A stretch of DNA of 64,000 bases from Clarkia xantiana subsp. parviflora (GCA_036873135.1 JAPTYO010000017.1:16492001-16556000), one strand, 5' to 3'; counted from the first letter of the stretch, positions 45,009-58,087 are shown. Program-made: numbers and translations. Notes: generated from the sequence alone by a model not told the origin.

Positions 45009-45913
45009 CGCAAAGCAACGGCGGGATAGTTTAATTCAGACTTGGCAAACGCCTTGCTTACATAATAGACGGGGACTTGATTACCCTCGACAATTTTTAC
45101 TAACACAGAGCTAATGGCAAATTCAGAAACAACCAAATAAAGGTAGAGCGGCTCGCCTGGAACCGGTTTCGCCAACGGCGGGAGTGTGCGAAGGTGCTGC
45201 TTGAGTGCTTGGAACGCCTCTTCACATTTGGCGGTCCATTCGAATTTCTTGTTGGCCCTCAGGACTTCAAAAAACGGCATTGATCGGTCGCTGGCTTTGG
45301 ACAAGAAGCGATTCATTGCAGCTAATCGGCCATTCAGCACTTGTACCTCCCGATGGTTTATCGGAGACTGCATCTCCTTGATTGCCCTCAGCTTCTCAGG
45401 ATTCACCTCAATTCCTCTCTGGCTCACCATAAAGCCCAAAAACTTCCCTGAGTGGACTCCGAAGGCGCATTTCGTCGGTTTCAAGCGAACTTGATGGAGC
45501 CTCATCCGTTCAAATGCCATGGTTAGGTTGTGCACATGATCCTCGGCTTGTCGGGACTTCACCAGCATATCATCCACGTAAGCTTCCATGGTTTCTCCCA
45601 GCATATCTCCAAACAGTTTGTTCACCATCCGTTGGTAGGTTGCCCCAGCATTGATTAACCCGAAAGGCATGACATCGTAGTGGTAGATGTCACTGTCTGC
45701 GTAAAACGCTGTATGAGGAGCGTCTTCCTTGGCCATCTTGATCTGGTTGTAGCCTGAATACGCATCCATGAAACTTAACAGCTCATGTCCCGACGTGGCA
45801 TCCACCAGCTGGTCGATCCTCGGGAGTGGGTAACAGTCCTTTGGGCAAGCCTTGTTCAGGTCGCGGAAATCCACACACATTCGCCATTTCCCGTTAGTCT
45901 TTTTTACCAGCAC
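45005..45913 (-). pseudogene. Reverse transcriptase of element E
   Basis: A complete RT core with WRMCVDFRDLNKACPKD, MPFGLINAGATYQRM and YVDDML (about 45575). An 11-base deletion at about 45017 shifts it out of frame with the RNase H part. A one-base deletion near 45930 separates it from gag-PR. Confidence 0.9.
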
Positions 45914-48158
45914 GGGATTAGTAACCCAAGTTGGAATCGGAGCTCTTTAATAAACCCAGCATCGAGCAACCTGCCCACCTCCTGCTGGATCGCGATCTTC
46001 TTATCCGTGCCCATTGGACGCCTTTTCTGTGTGATAGGCTTGATCGCGGGGTCTATCTTCAGCTCGTGTACAATTACATCGGGGCTGATTCCTGGCATAT
46101 CGCTAGGGGACCAGGCAAACAGCTCCTTGAACTCCTTCAATAATTCAATTAACTTCCGTGCTGTCTCTTCAGTCAGGGCAGACCCGATTTTCACCTTCCT
46201 CTGGGGTCCGTCGATCTCGACTTCTTTCAGATCTTCAACGGGGGCGGGACACCCAAACTCTTCTCTAGGATCCGTGTCTGTCTGAAGGACAGTCATGGCT
46301 TCTCGTCTCCTCCTTCGGGTGGCGTTAACATAGCATTTTCGAGAAGCCACCTGGTCGCCCTTAACCTCTCCGACTCCATGGTCGGTCGGGAACTTCATCT
46401 TCTGGTGCACTGTCGAGGCAACTGCCATCAGGGGATTAATGGTGGTTCTCCCGATAATCGCGTTGTAGGTCCCTGCGGAATCAACCACGACAAATTCCAC
46501 GTTCCTCCTTTCTGATTTCCACCCGCTACCAAACTCCACTGGTAAGGTGATTACTCCTAGCGGATGGGAGGTTGAGCCAGAGAACCCGACCATCGGGAAG
46601 TTTGCCTCCTTCAGATCTTTCTTTGTTTTCCCCATAGCCTCTAGCGCGTCCATGAATAGAATGTCGGAGGAGCTCCCTCCGTCGATTAGAATTCTCTTCA
46701 TTTCGAACCCGTCTACATCCAAGGTTACAACCAAGGCATCGTCGTGCGGAGTCTCCATGCCTATGAGGTCTTCCGACGAAAAGGAGATTACCATCTCTTC
46801 TTTCAAGGTCCAGGATCGGGACCTTTTACCCAACACCACCGCCGTAGGGATTCTAGAGGCATAGACCTCTCGGGCGGATGAAGTATCACCTCCAGCAGCA
46901 AATCCTCCGTGGATCCCATTGATAGTGCCCCGTCTCTCCTTGCGAGCACCGGATGACTCTGGATCGGTTCTCTTCTTCTTTGGGGACCGATCCCGGGATC
47001 GGGAACGGGACCGCGATCGGGACCGAGAGCGGGATCGACATCGCTTATCCATGACAAATTCTTTGAGCTTCCCCTTCTGGATCAGCTTTTCGATCTCCTT
47101 CTTTAGTTCCCGACAGTGATTGGTGTCGTGACCATTTGCGCGGTGAAATCGGCAGTAGCGATCCGTGCGAGATCCCAAGAATTCTCCATCCTTCTTTGGG
47201 GGGTACCGAGAGATACCCTGTCGTTCCATGACGGTCAGTACTTCCGCCATGGAGCAGTTGAGAGGAATGTCGAGATCCTCCCGCTTATCTTTCCTTGAAG
47301 AACGCCTATCGTCCCTTCGATCAGGGCGGCCTCGATTCCTACATGCATATCTGCCCAGCAAGTGATGCAGCCTGGGGGCAGACTAAAGAACCAGGTCAGG
47401 GCTCTTTCTCCAAGTGTGTTCGGGAACAGCGTACACACTATGTCTTCACTCGGGGCTCTTCCCAGACACGCCATGAGGTGTTTCTGGACATGACGAACTG
47501 GATCTCCTTCGCCATCGTACTCCTTTATCGTGGGGATGCCTAGCCCAGGCGGGGCTAGGGTGTCGATGAGTCGGGGAACGAAGGGATGAGTGGATCGATC
47601 CCTTAGCTCCGATACCAGCGGCTTCTGCTCTCCCATACAGATGTTCACGATCTTTACCACCTGGTCGGGAGTGATGGGACCATTCAGGGGAATGGTCCTG
47701 TGCTGTACTGGTCCTGGCCCATCAACCACGAACCTCTCCGGCTGACCGGTTGCCCTACTTCTGTCCTGGCCTCGGGGCGGGGCTTCCTGTGCGTTCCGAC
47801 CCTCTGTTGGCGGGGCCACTTCCTCCAACGGGGGCATCTCCTCCTGCTTCCTTGCAGCTTCTCTTCGATCCAAGAGAGCCTCCACGGCTGCCAGAAACAT
47901 GGGCATGGCTTCTGCCACGGCCCTTGTCAAGTCTGTAGCTGGGGGAGCCTCCTGCCCCCTATTGCCCTGGTGCTGAGGAGCAATATCTTCGGGATCTCCA
48001 TTGTGCCCCCCTGTTTGGGAGAGCTCAGCCGGGGGATGGTTCTGGTTTTCCTCCTGTTCTGGTACTGAATCCAGATTTGTTGCAGCGGGGTGACGGGAAC
48101 TACCGGATTGTCCCTGTCTTCTGTGCTTGCCAGCCGCCATCGATCGAGTAGAAGGCAT
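45904..48158 (-). pseudogene. gag and protease of element E
   Basis: The start MPSTRSM at 48158 follows the primer-binding site. The Gag domain is readable to CWADMH (about 47345). There an internal deletion of roughly 360 bp, judged against D 49145-49505, removes the rest of the Gag core and changes frame. After it come the basic linker, the zinc motif YCRFHRANGHDTNHC, the Arg/Ser run, INGIHGG and an intact ILIDGGSS protease. The deletion makes the Gag non-functional even though PR looks sound. Confidence 0.88.
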
Positions 48159-48176
48159 ATCAGCTTTTTGTTTGAT

Positions 48177-48194
48177 TCCCACAGACGGCGCCAA
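48177..48194 (-). other. Primer-binding site of element E
   Basis: The minus strand reads TTGGCGCCGTCTGTGGGA directly after the LTR end GATCCAACA. Confidence 0.8.
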
Positions 48195-48896
48195 TGTTGG
48201 ATCACGGTGGAACTCCGGTACGGACTTTGACGGCAATCCTAGCTCCTTTGCTCCACGCAATCCTGCAAGAGGGGATAGACCGGGCGGTGACCCAGAATAC
48301 TCTCCGATGCTTAAATGAGTGCCTAATACGAACTGGCAAGCAATAATCACAAAGGGTATGTAATTCAACGTAAGTGTTCTGAGGTGATCTCTTGCCCTTT
48401 TATAGGCGAAGAGATGCCTCAGGTACCTGGTGAACCGTTGGGGGTGGTTAGCCCGTATCCCGCATATCTCGGATGTGATCCCGCCTATCTAGGCCATGAT
48501 CTTGTGTATCTCGGCCACGCCCCGCGTATCTCGGCCACGCTCCGTGTATCTTAACCACGTTCCGCGTATCTCGGCCACGCCCCGTGTATCTTGGCCTTAT
48601 CCTCTGATAACGAGTCCCGACTCCTGTCGGGGACTCCAGAGTTGTCTCGTTGTGTCACCGCTCGGGGCCCCTCGTCGTCGTGACAGGGCCTATCATTCTC
48701 AGGGATTTATCATCGGGGCCTACTTAAAGGCTTCTCATCGGGAGCTTCCAGCTCAACTGTCGGGACCTTTCATCGTCGGGACTCCCTTCGTCGGGACCCT
48801 TCTCCTAGGTCATCCCGACCTTCATTTTGGGCCTGGTGGGCCTGTTCGCCGTTTCCTCCCCGTTAAAGGGCCTGACGGCTGTAATCGAACCCATCA
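48195..48896 (-). repeat. 5' LTR of element E (702 bp)
   Basis: It matches 32423-33125 with roughly ten differences. The target copy CTACT follows at 48897-48901. Confidence 0.92.
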
Positions 48897-50538
48897 CTAC
48901 TCATCCCTTCGTTCCTCGACTCATTGATACCCTCGCCCTTCCAGGGCTGGGTATCCCCACGATAAAGGAGTATGACGGTGAGGGAGATCCGGTTCGTCAT
49001 GTCCAGAAGCACCTCATGTGGTGTCTGGGCAGAGCCCCGAATGAAGATATTGTGTGTACGCTATTCCCGAATACACTTGGCGAGAGAGCCCTGACCTGGT
49101 TCTTCAGTCTGCCCCCAGGCTGCATCACCTGCTGGGCTGATATGCACGACCGGTTCATTCAGCAGTACCAGGGTCGTAGAGATTTGCTTAAGAGTGTGAG
49201 GTCCTTGACCAAGGTGGTACAGAGGCCCGACGAGTCGCTGGCACACTATTACCAGCGGTACACGGCCAGCGTGGCGGAGATTGATGAGGAGATTTCACAG
49301 CCCCCTACGGTTCCGACTTGATGCACAGCGTGGCTGAGAAGGCTGTGTGGAATATGGAGGCGTTGCAGAAGAGGGTGAAGCGGCAAATAGATGTCCAAGA
49401 ATCGAAGATAGCCGCTGGAGAGCTGGAGCCCCCGAAGTCGAATAAGGGAAAGCAGTCGGTCAAACCCTTAGACGAGCGTAAGTCGAAGGATAAAGCCGAA
49501 GGAAGTCGAGGTCGCTCTGATCGCAGGGATGATAGGCGTTCCTCGAAGAAGGACAGGCGGGAGGATCATGACATTCCTCTCAACAGCTCTATGGCGGAGG
49601 TCTTAACGGTCATGGAGCGACAGGGTATCTCTAGGTACCCCCCGAAGAAGGAAGGAGAGTTCTTGGGATCCCGCACAGATCGCTACTGTCGATTCCATCG
49701 CGCGAATGGCCACGACACCAATCATTGTCGGGAGTTGAAGAAGGAGATCGAAAAGCTGATCCAGAAAGGGAAGCTTAAGGAATTTGTCGGGGATAAGCGG
49801 TGTCGATCCCGCTCTCGATCCCGATCACGGTCCCGTTCCCGATCCCGCGATCGGTCCCCAAAGAAGAAGAGGTCCGACCCAGAGTCTTCCGGTGCCCGTA
49901 AGGAGAAGCGAGGCACGATCAACGTGATTCACGGAGGGTTTGCCGCAGGGGGTGATACCTCGTCCTCCCGAGAGGTTTATGCCTCTAGAATTCCTACTGC
50001 TGTGGTGTTGGGTAAGAGGTCTCGATCTTGGATCCTGAAGGAAGAGATGGTGATCTCCTTTTCGTCGGAGGATCTCATAGGCGTGGAAACTTCGCACGAT
50101 GACGCTCTGGTCGTGACCTTGGATGTGAACGGGTACGAGATGAAACGGATTTTGATCGACGGAGGGAGCTCCTCCGATATTCCGTTCATGGATACACTAG
50201 AGGCCATGGGGAAGACAAAGAAGGACCTGAAGGAAGCGAAATTCCCGATGATCGGATTCTCTGGCTCCACCTCCTATCCGCTAGGAGTGATCACCCTACC
50301 AGTGGAATTTGGTAGCGGATGGAAATCAGAGAGGAGGAACGTGGAGTTTGTAGTGGTTGATTCCGCGGGGACTTACAACGCGATCATCGGGAGAACTACC
50401 ATCAACCCCCTGATGGCGGTTGCCTCGACTGTACACCAGAAGATGAAGTTCCCGACTGATCATGGAGTCGGAGAGGTCAAGGGCGACCAGGTGGCTTCCC
50501 GAAAATGTTATGTCAACACCACCCGAAGGAGGATATGA
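48897..50538 (+). pseudogene. gag remainder and protease of element D
   Basis: It resumes D gag after E with HPFVPRLIDTL, the Gag core (GDPVRHVQKHLM, ALTWFFSLPPGCITCWADMH, DESLAHYYQRY), a frameshift near 49315, the zinc motif YCRFHRANGHDTNHC (about 49684), an Arg/Ser run and a protease with ILIDGGSS (about 50150). A TGA at 50536 replaces an Arg codon. This is the best preserved Gag core of family I in the window. Confidence 0.88.
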
Positions 50539-52844
50539 GAGGCCATGACTGTCCTACAGACAGATACTGATCCCAGAGAGGAGTTTGGGCGTCCCGCCCC
50601 CGTGGAGGATCTAAAAGAGGTTGAGATTGATGGGCCTCGGAGAAAGGTGAAAATCGGGTCTGCTCTGACTGAGGAGTCAGCCCGAAAATTGATTGAGCTG
50701 CCGAAGGAGTTCAATGAGCTGTTTGCCTGGTCCCCGAGTGACATGCCAGGAATCAGCCCCGACATGATTGTGCATGAGCTGAAGATTGATCCCGCGATCA
50801 AACCTATCACGCAGAAAAGGCGTCCGATGGGTACAGACAAGAGGATCGCGATCCAACAGGAGGTGGGCAGGTTGCTCGATGCTGGGTTTATCAAAGAGCT
50901 CCGATTCCAGACCTGGGTTGCTAATCCAGTACTGGTGAAGAAGAACAACGGGAAGTGGCGAATGTGCGTTGATTTCCGCGACCTGAATAAGGCTTGCCCG
51001 AAGGACTGTTACCCGCTCCCGAGAATCGACCAGCTGGTGGATGCCACGTCGGGACACGAGCTGTTGAGCTTCATGGATGCATATTCGGGCTATAACCAGA
51101 TCAAGATGGCTAAGGAAGACGCTCCTCACACAGCATTCTATGCAGATAGTGACATCTATCACTACGATGTCATGCCTTTCGGGTTGATCAATGCCGGGGC
51201 AACCTACCAGCGGATGGTGAACAATCTGTTCGGAGATATGCTAGGGGAGACCATGGAGGCTTACGTGGATGATATGCTGGTGAAGTCCCGACAAGCGGAG
51301 GATCATGTGCACAACCTAGCCATGGCGTTTGAGCGGATGAGGCTTCATCAGGTTCGCTTAAACCCGACGAAATGCGCCTTCGGAGTCCACTCAGGGAAAT
51401 TTCTGGGCTTTATGGTGAGCCAAAGAGGAATTGAGGTGAATCCCGAGAAGCTGAGGGCGATTGAGGAGATGCAGTCTCCGATAAACCATCGGGAGGTGCA
51501 AGTGCTGAATGGCCGACTGACTGCAATGAATCGCTTCCTGTCCAAAGCAAGCGACCGATCAATGCCATTTTTTGAAGTCCTGAGGGCCAACAAGAAGTTT
51601 GAGTGGACCGCCAAGTGTGAAGAAGCGTTTCAGGCACTCAAGCAGCACCTCCGCACCCTCCCGCCGTTGGTGATACCGGTTCCAGGCGAGCCGCTCTATC
51701 TTATTTGGCTGTTTCTGAATTTGCCATTACCTCTGTATTAGTGAAGGTTGTCGAGGGTAATCAAGTCCCCTTCTATTATGTAAGCAAGGCGTTTGCCAAG
51801 TCTGAATTGAATTATCCTGCCGTTGAGAAGTATCTCTTTGCGCTGATTATAAATGCTCGGAAGCTAAGGCCTTATTTCCATGCACACGAGATTACTGTGC
51901 TGACGAACCAGCCTCTGAAGCATTTTTTGAACCGACCGGATGCGTCGGCGAGATTAGTCAAGTGGGCAGTCGAGCTTAGTGAGTTTCGCATACACTTTGC
52001 TCCGAGAACGGCTATTAAGGGCCAGGCATTGGCTGATTTCATAGCAGAATCTACAGCCCCCGATCTAGAAGAAGTGGGCCCTGTAGAGGGGGAAACCATG
52101 GAGGTCCCGACAGAAGAACAACCAGAGAGGGCAGAGCAGTTAGAACAGCTAAACGAGGAAAATACCTGGGAGATGTATACGGATGGCTCCTCAAGTTCAG
52201 ACGGATCAGGAGCAGGCTTTGTGTTGATACCACCAGGCCAAGGTGAACCACTCCGATATGCCTTGGCTTTAACGTTTAAGGCCACGAACAACGAAGCGGA
52301 GTATGAGGCTCTTATCACGGGCCTGAAAATTGCCAAAGGTACGGGAGTTGCTCACTTGAAAGTAAAGTGTGACGCGGCCCTGATCGTAAACCAGGTTCAA
52401 GGGCGATACGAAGCGAAGTGCCCGATAATGAAGAAGTACCTGCGCGAGGTACAAGCCTTGAAGGAGAGCTTTAAAAACTTCGACATCGAGGCGATCCAGA
52501 GGGAGGAAAACGTGGAGGCAGACGCCTTGAGCAAATTTGCCCTGGGGGCACCCTTGGAGGAAAATCAGAAGGTGCATTTCTTGGAGAAGGTGATCTTATC
52601 GACCACCGACCCGACACAGGTATGTGCCATTGAAGCAAGATCGGAGGAGGAGCCCACTTGGATGACCCCGATAGTCGCATACCTGACTACGGGGGCAGTC
52701 CCCGATGATAAAGTAGTAGCCGACAGGATACGTCGGATCGCGGCTAATTACGTGATGCTGGACAATCAGCTATACAAGAAGGGCTGGTTCTCGACTCCGT
52801 ACTTGAAGTGTGTGGCAGAGCCCGACACAAATCGAATCCTGTAG
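50539..52844 (+). pseudogene. RT and two RNase H domains of element D
   Basis: The RT has WRMCVDFRDLNKACPKD and YVDDML (about 51267). One T missing near 51705 relative to B shifts the frame inside the tether RNase H. The aRNH follows with MYTDGSSSSDG, NNEAEYEAL, VKCDAALIVNQ and NVEADAL. The frame ends at a TAG (52842) where B has GAG. Confidence 0.9.
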
Positions 52845-53440
52845 GAGGTGCATGAAGGGGTCGCGGCTTGTCATGAAGGGGCCCGATCCATTATGAGGAA
52901 AGTGCTGAACTTAGGCTATTATTGGCCTACGATGAGCAAGGAGGCGACGACGTTGGTCCGGTCCTGTGATGCGTGCCAGAGGTACGCCGCGAGTATTGTG
53001 GCTCCGGCTGCTAATCTGACATCCATCAAGAGCGCTTGGCCCTTCGCGCAGTGGGGTATCGACTTGGTGGGACCTCTTCCACAAGCACAAGGCCAATGTA
53101 AGTATTTAATTGTAGCTATCGATTATTTTTCGAAATGGATAGAGGCAAAGGCATTGGCCAGAACGACGGGGAACCAGATCGTCAAGTTCCTCCAGACTCA
53201 CATTGTGTCCAGATACGGGATTCCTAAGGTGGTGATCAGCGACCATGGTCCACCGTTTAACGGGTCTCAGGTGAAGGAGTATTTGGAAGAGTTGAATATC
53301 GAGCATCGGACAGCTTCTGTACGCCATGCTCAGACTAATGGCCAGGTGGAATCAGCCAACAAAATCGTGATGGATGGCCTGAAGAAAAGGGTCTATGCCT
53401 TGAAGGGCAAGTGGCTGAACGAGCTGGAAAATGTGCTTTG
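52845..53440 (+). pseudogene. Integrase of element D, part 1 (5' of the G insertion)
   Basis: It carries the HHCC region and the DDE triad. The second Asp lies in ISDHGPPF, where the usual Asn after Asp is His. The Glu is in GQVESANK. The frame is cut by element G after ELENVL. Part 2 is at 63382-63840. Confidence 0.9.
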
Positions 53441-54188
53441 TGTTAGGTTCCGAGTCTGGGGTCAACGGGCGGTCGACTCAAGTCTCGTTCCTCACTGGAG
53501 ATGTTGCGGATTCGGTGCTCTCGGGTTGTGCTGTCCTAGCTTGTGTCCTTCCGTCCTTAGCTTCTCTTCTCCTCTCGCCCTGCAAGAGGGGCAATACCAG
53601 GCACAGAGGGGGGGGGGTGGTGCCTGATGAACCCTCTCCGATGCCTAAGTCAGTACGGTTTTAGAGAGATAAAGCTAGAGAGATGTCAGAGCAAAATTAT
53701 GCAACTTGCCAAGATGATCGAATGAATAGTGGAGGTGTGGTATTTATAGGCAACGGTGTCATTAAGGTGGCTTAATGACATCGTTAACCTTTAAACACAG
53801 TTAATTAACCTTTAAACACATAATTAAGACCTTAGGATACGGAGAAGGTTGGCGGAATAAGCCGAGTATGGGAGTCTGAGAATGGTGCCGGGGCCCTTGG
53901 GGGGAAGGAAAATCCGACCCCCAAGGGTAGGGGTTGGGTGAGGCCACCCAACCCCTCCTAGGGGAGATAGGGTTGGCCAACCCGATCTCCCCTAGGGGAG
54001 GTCGGGTGTGGCCACCCGACCTCACCTAGGTGAGTCTAACTTGGCCGGACGAGCGCTTCGGCCTCGTCCGGACCGTTGGTGTTTTCGCGAAGTGTTCGGG
54101 TTGAAGTTTCGATTTACAATCATTAACGAGGTGATAAAAATAAAACGATTCGGAAGTCAACGGGTTCAAATTGGGCGTATATCCATCA
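53441..54188 (-). repeat. 3' LTR of element G (748 bp)
   Basis: TGTTAGGTTCCGAG...ATATCCATCA on the plus strand. It shares ends, TATA context and the GAGAGGG block with the F LTRs, but has a shorter palindromic array (about 53920-54030). Confidence 0.92.
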
Positions 54189-54203
54189 CATGCCCCCGAG
54201 TCA
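54189..54203 (-). other. Polypurine tract of element G
   Basis: The minus strand reads TGACTCGGGGGCATG beside the LTR start, the same as element F. Confidence 0.85.
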
Positions 54204-55691
54204 ACCAATGGCCTAACCCTTGATTGACTCTATTTCAGGATGGTATGACACGCGCAATTTGAAACCGGGGTTTTACCTTTCGTCTGAATGCTTGCTTACC
54301 CATGGATGCGTGCCTCTGACTCTGCCCCCTGCCTTATGAGATAGAGGAATTGTAAACGTCAGAGTAGCACGGACGTGTGTCTAAGCACGCGTCCGTCTGA
54401 GGTGGGAGTAATAAATCTATCTTTGCTACGGGCGTTTACTCAAAAAATACATGCTCGCATAGGAATGTAATATGAATGCAACTAAGTGACTTATGCTTCA
54501 ATTTCATGTCGGGATTTTGCCTAAGTGGAGAAAAATTTAATTTTGGTCTAAAATTTTTTCTAAGTATGGGATGCTCAAGAATAAACCTATGGGATGTTAA
54601 CTTGAGTGGAGATATACTTAACCATAGTCTAAGGGAGGTAAAGGTGATAGTTTTTCTTTAACCCTTAGATCCCATCCAATTTTAAATGGAGGGTTATGAT
54701 TGGACCACTTTAAAAAACCCTATCCCCCTTTCAAATATATAGGAGAGTTAAAAAATACCTTACTTAGCCACCATAGCCATCCTTTTCCCTCTTTTCTCAC
54801 ACTTGGAGAACAAGAAAGAATTTGGAGCACACCCAAGGAGGAGGCCGGCCAAAACCCCGGTGAGGAACCAGCAATTCCGGCCGGCAGCTCAGGCGGGACG
54901 GCGACGGGAGGCTCGATTGAAGACGACGGCGCAACCTTGGGCGGACGGCGACCAGCGGCGGCGTGGAGGTGAGACGGGCTAGCAGACCAGGACGACGACG
55001 GCGCTGGGCTGAGGCGTGGCTGACGATCGACGGGGCACGGCGACTTCGACCAGCCATCACCGGGACGCGACGAAGGTGGGGCGACTGGGCTCTGCTCCGG
55101 CGACGGCGGCGGACCATTCTCGGCGAGGGGCTGATTTCCGGCAACGCCAAAATTTGAATCCCGGACCCGTTTATCACATCGGGTCGGGTTTTCCTAAGGT
55201 CCACTCTTTTCCTTCTCATTACCGCGTGAAAAGTTGATTTTTGAATTGCCGATACTTGATTGCCGATACTTGATTGAATGTGGGATTGCCGTGGATAGCC
55301 GTAGATAGTTGTGGATTTGGAAAAAAAAACTTTGGCCGTTCGTCCGGAGATAGTTTTTTGTCCGATTAAACTACCCCCCTTTTGAATTTGTTGTCGAGTC
55401 GCCATTCGTGTGTTGATTTCCGTTGGAGGGCGTAATGGTAATTTTGCCCGAAAACCGACTTTAGGTTCGGACCAAATTGTTCGATTTGGTTGTCGTGGTG
55501 TCCTTGGCTCATGTTTGTTATCTTTGTTGGGTGTTTTCGAATCTTTGGTTGTTGTTGTTGGCCGAGTGCCGGGGTACTCCCGGTTTTTCGGAAATTTTCT
55601 CGTTTTGACATTTGTCATGTCGTGGCAGGTACTGTATTCCTGGTGGTGTCCCCGCACACAGACTCTGCAGAGGCGTTACATCCTCCGAAGG
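54204..55691 (+). promoter_or_regulatory. Promoter and leader region of the G aORF
   Basis: The first 500 bp match element F 39097-39600. A TATA-like AAATATATAGG (54733-54743) is followed by a leader and a GC-rich block with many CGGCG motifs (about 54840-55160). A 91-codon open frame at 54700-54972 lies here but looks like leader sequence and not a conserved protein. TTTGACATTTGTCATG and a CGTGGCAG acceptor-like site precede the ATG. No separate gene is supported. Confidence 0.45.
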
Positions 55692-58087
55692 ATGAGTGAG
55701 TTCCTTTTCTCTTCTTTTCGTCGCATTACCTCCTTTCCTATCATTAGCTTAGTGTTGCGATCTGAGCTGGGGTGTTGGTCGAGACTTGATTCGAACTTTG
55801 GGATTTCCTGCTACCTTTGACTTAGGTCTTGCTGCCTTGTCGGAGAACCACCTAACTAGGTCTGATTACAATGAGCACGTTACCTTAGGAGATATCTGTC
55901 CCTTAGATGAGCCTCTATATCCTTTCCTCCCTTCCTTAGGGAATACCCGTGAGACGGTGACAGAGCCCCCTAGGGGGAAGGTCGTCGTTTACCCCTCCCA
56001 GATTCGATTTTGGTTGAGACTGCCTTACTGCGATGATCTCGTAGAGTTGAGTAGGTTCTTTAGGATTTCTCCCGTGAACCTTGCTCCTAGTGCCCTCCGC
56101 ATCTGGGTGGGCTTCCGGGTGTTGTGCCACTGGTACTCCTGGAAGTATTCGCTGGTTCTGTTCCGATGCTTCTACCGGTTCCAATATCAGAGGAAAGTAG
56201 GCTTAGCGAGTTTTGTAACTCGCCATCCGTCCCTCAAGGATTCTAGATTTGCTGATTTCGGGTTGAGTGGGGTCGAGTGGGATACCTCTCTTCGCTTCGT
56301 GGCCCGGAGTGACTACTCGGCAAGTCACTGGGCCAAGCATTATTTCTTCATCACGGATCGATATGTCACTTGGTCGGTCTTGAATGAGGATCGGTCGGAT
56401 GGTTGGCCTGCCTTCGGGGAGTTTTCACATGTTGATTTAGAGACTATGAAGATCATTCATGAGAGCAACAGGACCCGATCATACTGCCCCGTGTCCTTAG
56501 TGTCTGAGACGGATCTTTATGAGGCAGGGATCAGTTTGACTCCTGACTCCGGGGGTTCGGTATGTTACTTAGTCTCCTCATCTTTATTTACTTTCTGCTT
56601 TTCCTTTGTAGGTTGGTTTCACAGAAAAACCTATAACGTGCAGGGAGCACCAGTCGATCTGAGCAAGAGGAAGGCTCCTTCTAACTCTGCCCTGAAGAAG
56701 TCCCCCATGCTTGGGAAGAAGGCTGGGGCCTCTGGTATACTTCCTCCTGTTTGCTTCTTTATGGTATACTTGTGTTTTCCTTATCTTGTTTTTCTTACAT
56801 TGCTAGGGCGCTCTCCCTTGGTGACCGAGAGGGTTGTCTCCGTAGGCAAGGACTCTGGACCTTCTAAGTCCAAGTCGCGGAGATCTGACTCTGAGGCCGG
56901 GGCCTCGGCTGTCAAGAGGAAGAAGGCTGCGGATCCTCCTTCGCCTGTTGTTCGTCCCCCGACCCTGTCTCGCGATAAAGAGATGGTGGTCGAAGAGGTG
57001 CCTTCCCGAGCTGATAAAGGGAAGCGACCTGTTGGTGATGGTTCCCCTGTCCCCCAGCCGAGGGCACGGTCATCAGGTTCGATCTCTACCTTATCACTGA
57101 TGCTTCTATGTTTATATTTTCCTTTGACTTGCTTCGTTTGTATAGGTGGGCCTCCGGCTTTGAGTCGGAAGGACTTCGCACGTCTTACTGACGAGGATGT
57201 CGTTGGGTCTGAGTGGACTCCCTTCGCTGGTTTGAAGGAGTTCCACCTTGATAGCGGCTCCTCTTTGCGGACTCCTGAGGTTGGCATCCGTGTACTTCGC
57301 GGTGCCATCCCTCCTAGCGATCGTGCTGCTCAGCCTAAGTCTCCTGGGGAGACTCGGCGCTTCGTTCTTGGTGTACTCTCTCGTTATGCGCCTGTGAGTT
57401 GTTCCTTGCTTTCTTCTTTTTACTTTTATGTGGTTGGTTTTTCGGTTACTCATCCCTTGTTTAAATTATCAGGGTATGTCTGACATGGTGAACATGTCAT
57501 CCCTCGTGCTCGAGCTATCTGACGAGAAGAAGACTCTTGAGGACAGCCAGGTCTCTCTGAAGGCGGAGCTCGCCACTGCTGCTGAGAAGGCGCGCTTATC
57601 TGATCTGAAGATGCAGGAGCTCAGGGACCAAGTGTCCTTACTTGAGACTACCGTAGGTAGCTTACGCCGGGAGGCTGAGGTTGCATCTTCACTCCATTCT
57701 GAGGAGTTGCGGACGTTGGAGGCTAGGTGCCTGGCGGAGGAGAGGACTGTCGCAGTGTCTGAATACAAGGCTTCTTCTGCCTTCACTGCTGACTATAGCG
57801 TGCGGCTCACTCAGGAGATGAACCAGTTTGGTGAGTATCTGGTTGATCATATTTTCCGCATTGATCCTCAATTTCCAGTTGGCGATCTTGGTGATTTTGG
57901 GCCATACGCTACTGGTTACATGGCTGTCCTTAGGGGTCAGGCTGCTGTTGCAGACGAGCTTGCCCCTACACAGGTGGATGCTACGCATGTGGATATCGAT
58001 ACTTCAGACTCCTCTTCCTCTTCCTCCATCTCTGCCGGTGGTTCAGCCTCAGGGGGTCAGGGTGACTCCCCCGAAGGCTCTGATTGA
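55692..58087 (+). CDS. Antisense aORF of element G: plant putative-transposon protein, spliced
   Basis: The ATG at 55692 (MSE) probably belongs to a very short first exon, as in E. The core from about 55780 has FWLRLPYCDDLVELSRFF, HWYSWKYSLVLFRCFYRF and HYFFITDRY (PF04195-like). A basic/Ser-rich region follows (KRKAPSNSALKKSP, SKSKSRRSDSE, VKRKKAADPP). Intron-like stretches are at about 56560-56611, 56740-56806, 57080-57145 and 57394-57472. The last exon starts SDMVNMSS and encodes a coiled coil and a Ser-rich acidic tail (SSSSSISAGG). The final intron lies at the same place as in R (7806-7877), so the gene structure is shared between families II and III. Exon borders are provisional. Confidence 0.6.

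Larger units (their letters stand above)
32423..48896 (-). mobile_element. Element E: family I retrotransposon, complete but for a gag deletion
   Basis: This minus-oriented copy has both LTRs (32423-33125 and 48195-48896), flanked by CTACT at 32418-32422 and 48897-48901. It carries the primer-binding site, gag-PR, RT-RNH-aRNH, integrase, tandem repeats, aORF and polypurine tract. Element F interrupts its pol at 38219-44106. The two LTRs differ at roughly ten positions by eye, which indicates a relatively recent insertion. It is inserted in the gag of D. Confidence 0.92.

Noticed and set aside
54700..54972. 91-codon open frame before the G aORF
   Set aside because: It lies in the GC-rich aORF leader, has no counterpart in the other copies and overlaps an equally open minus-strand frame.
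54797..55657. 286-codon minus-strand open frame
   Set aside because: Arg/Pro-rich composition from a GC-rich leader, with no conserved motif. It is opposite the aORF leader and absent from related elements.
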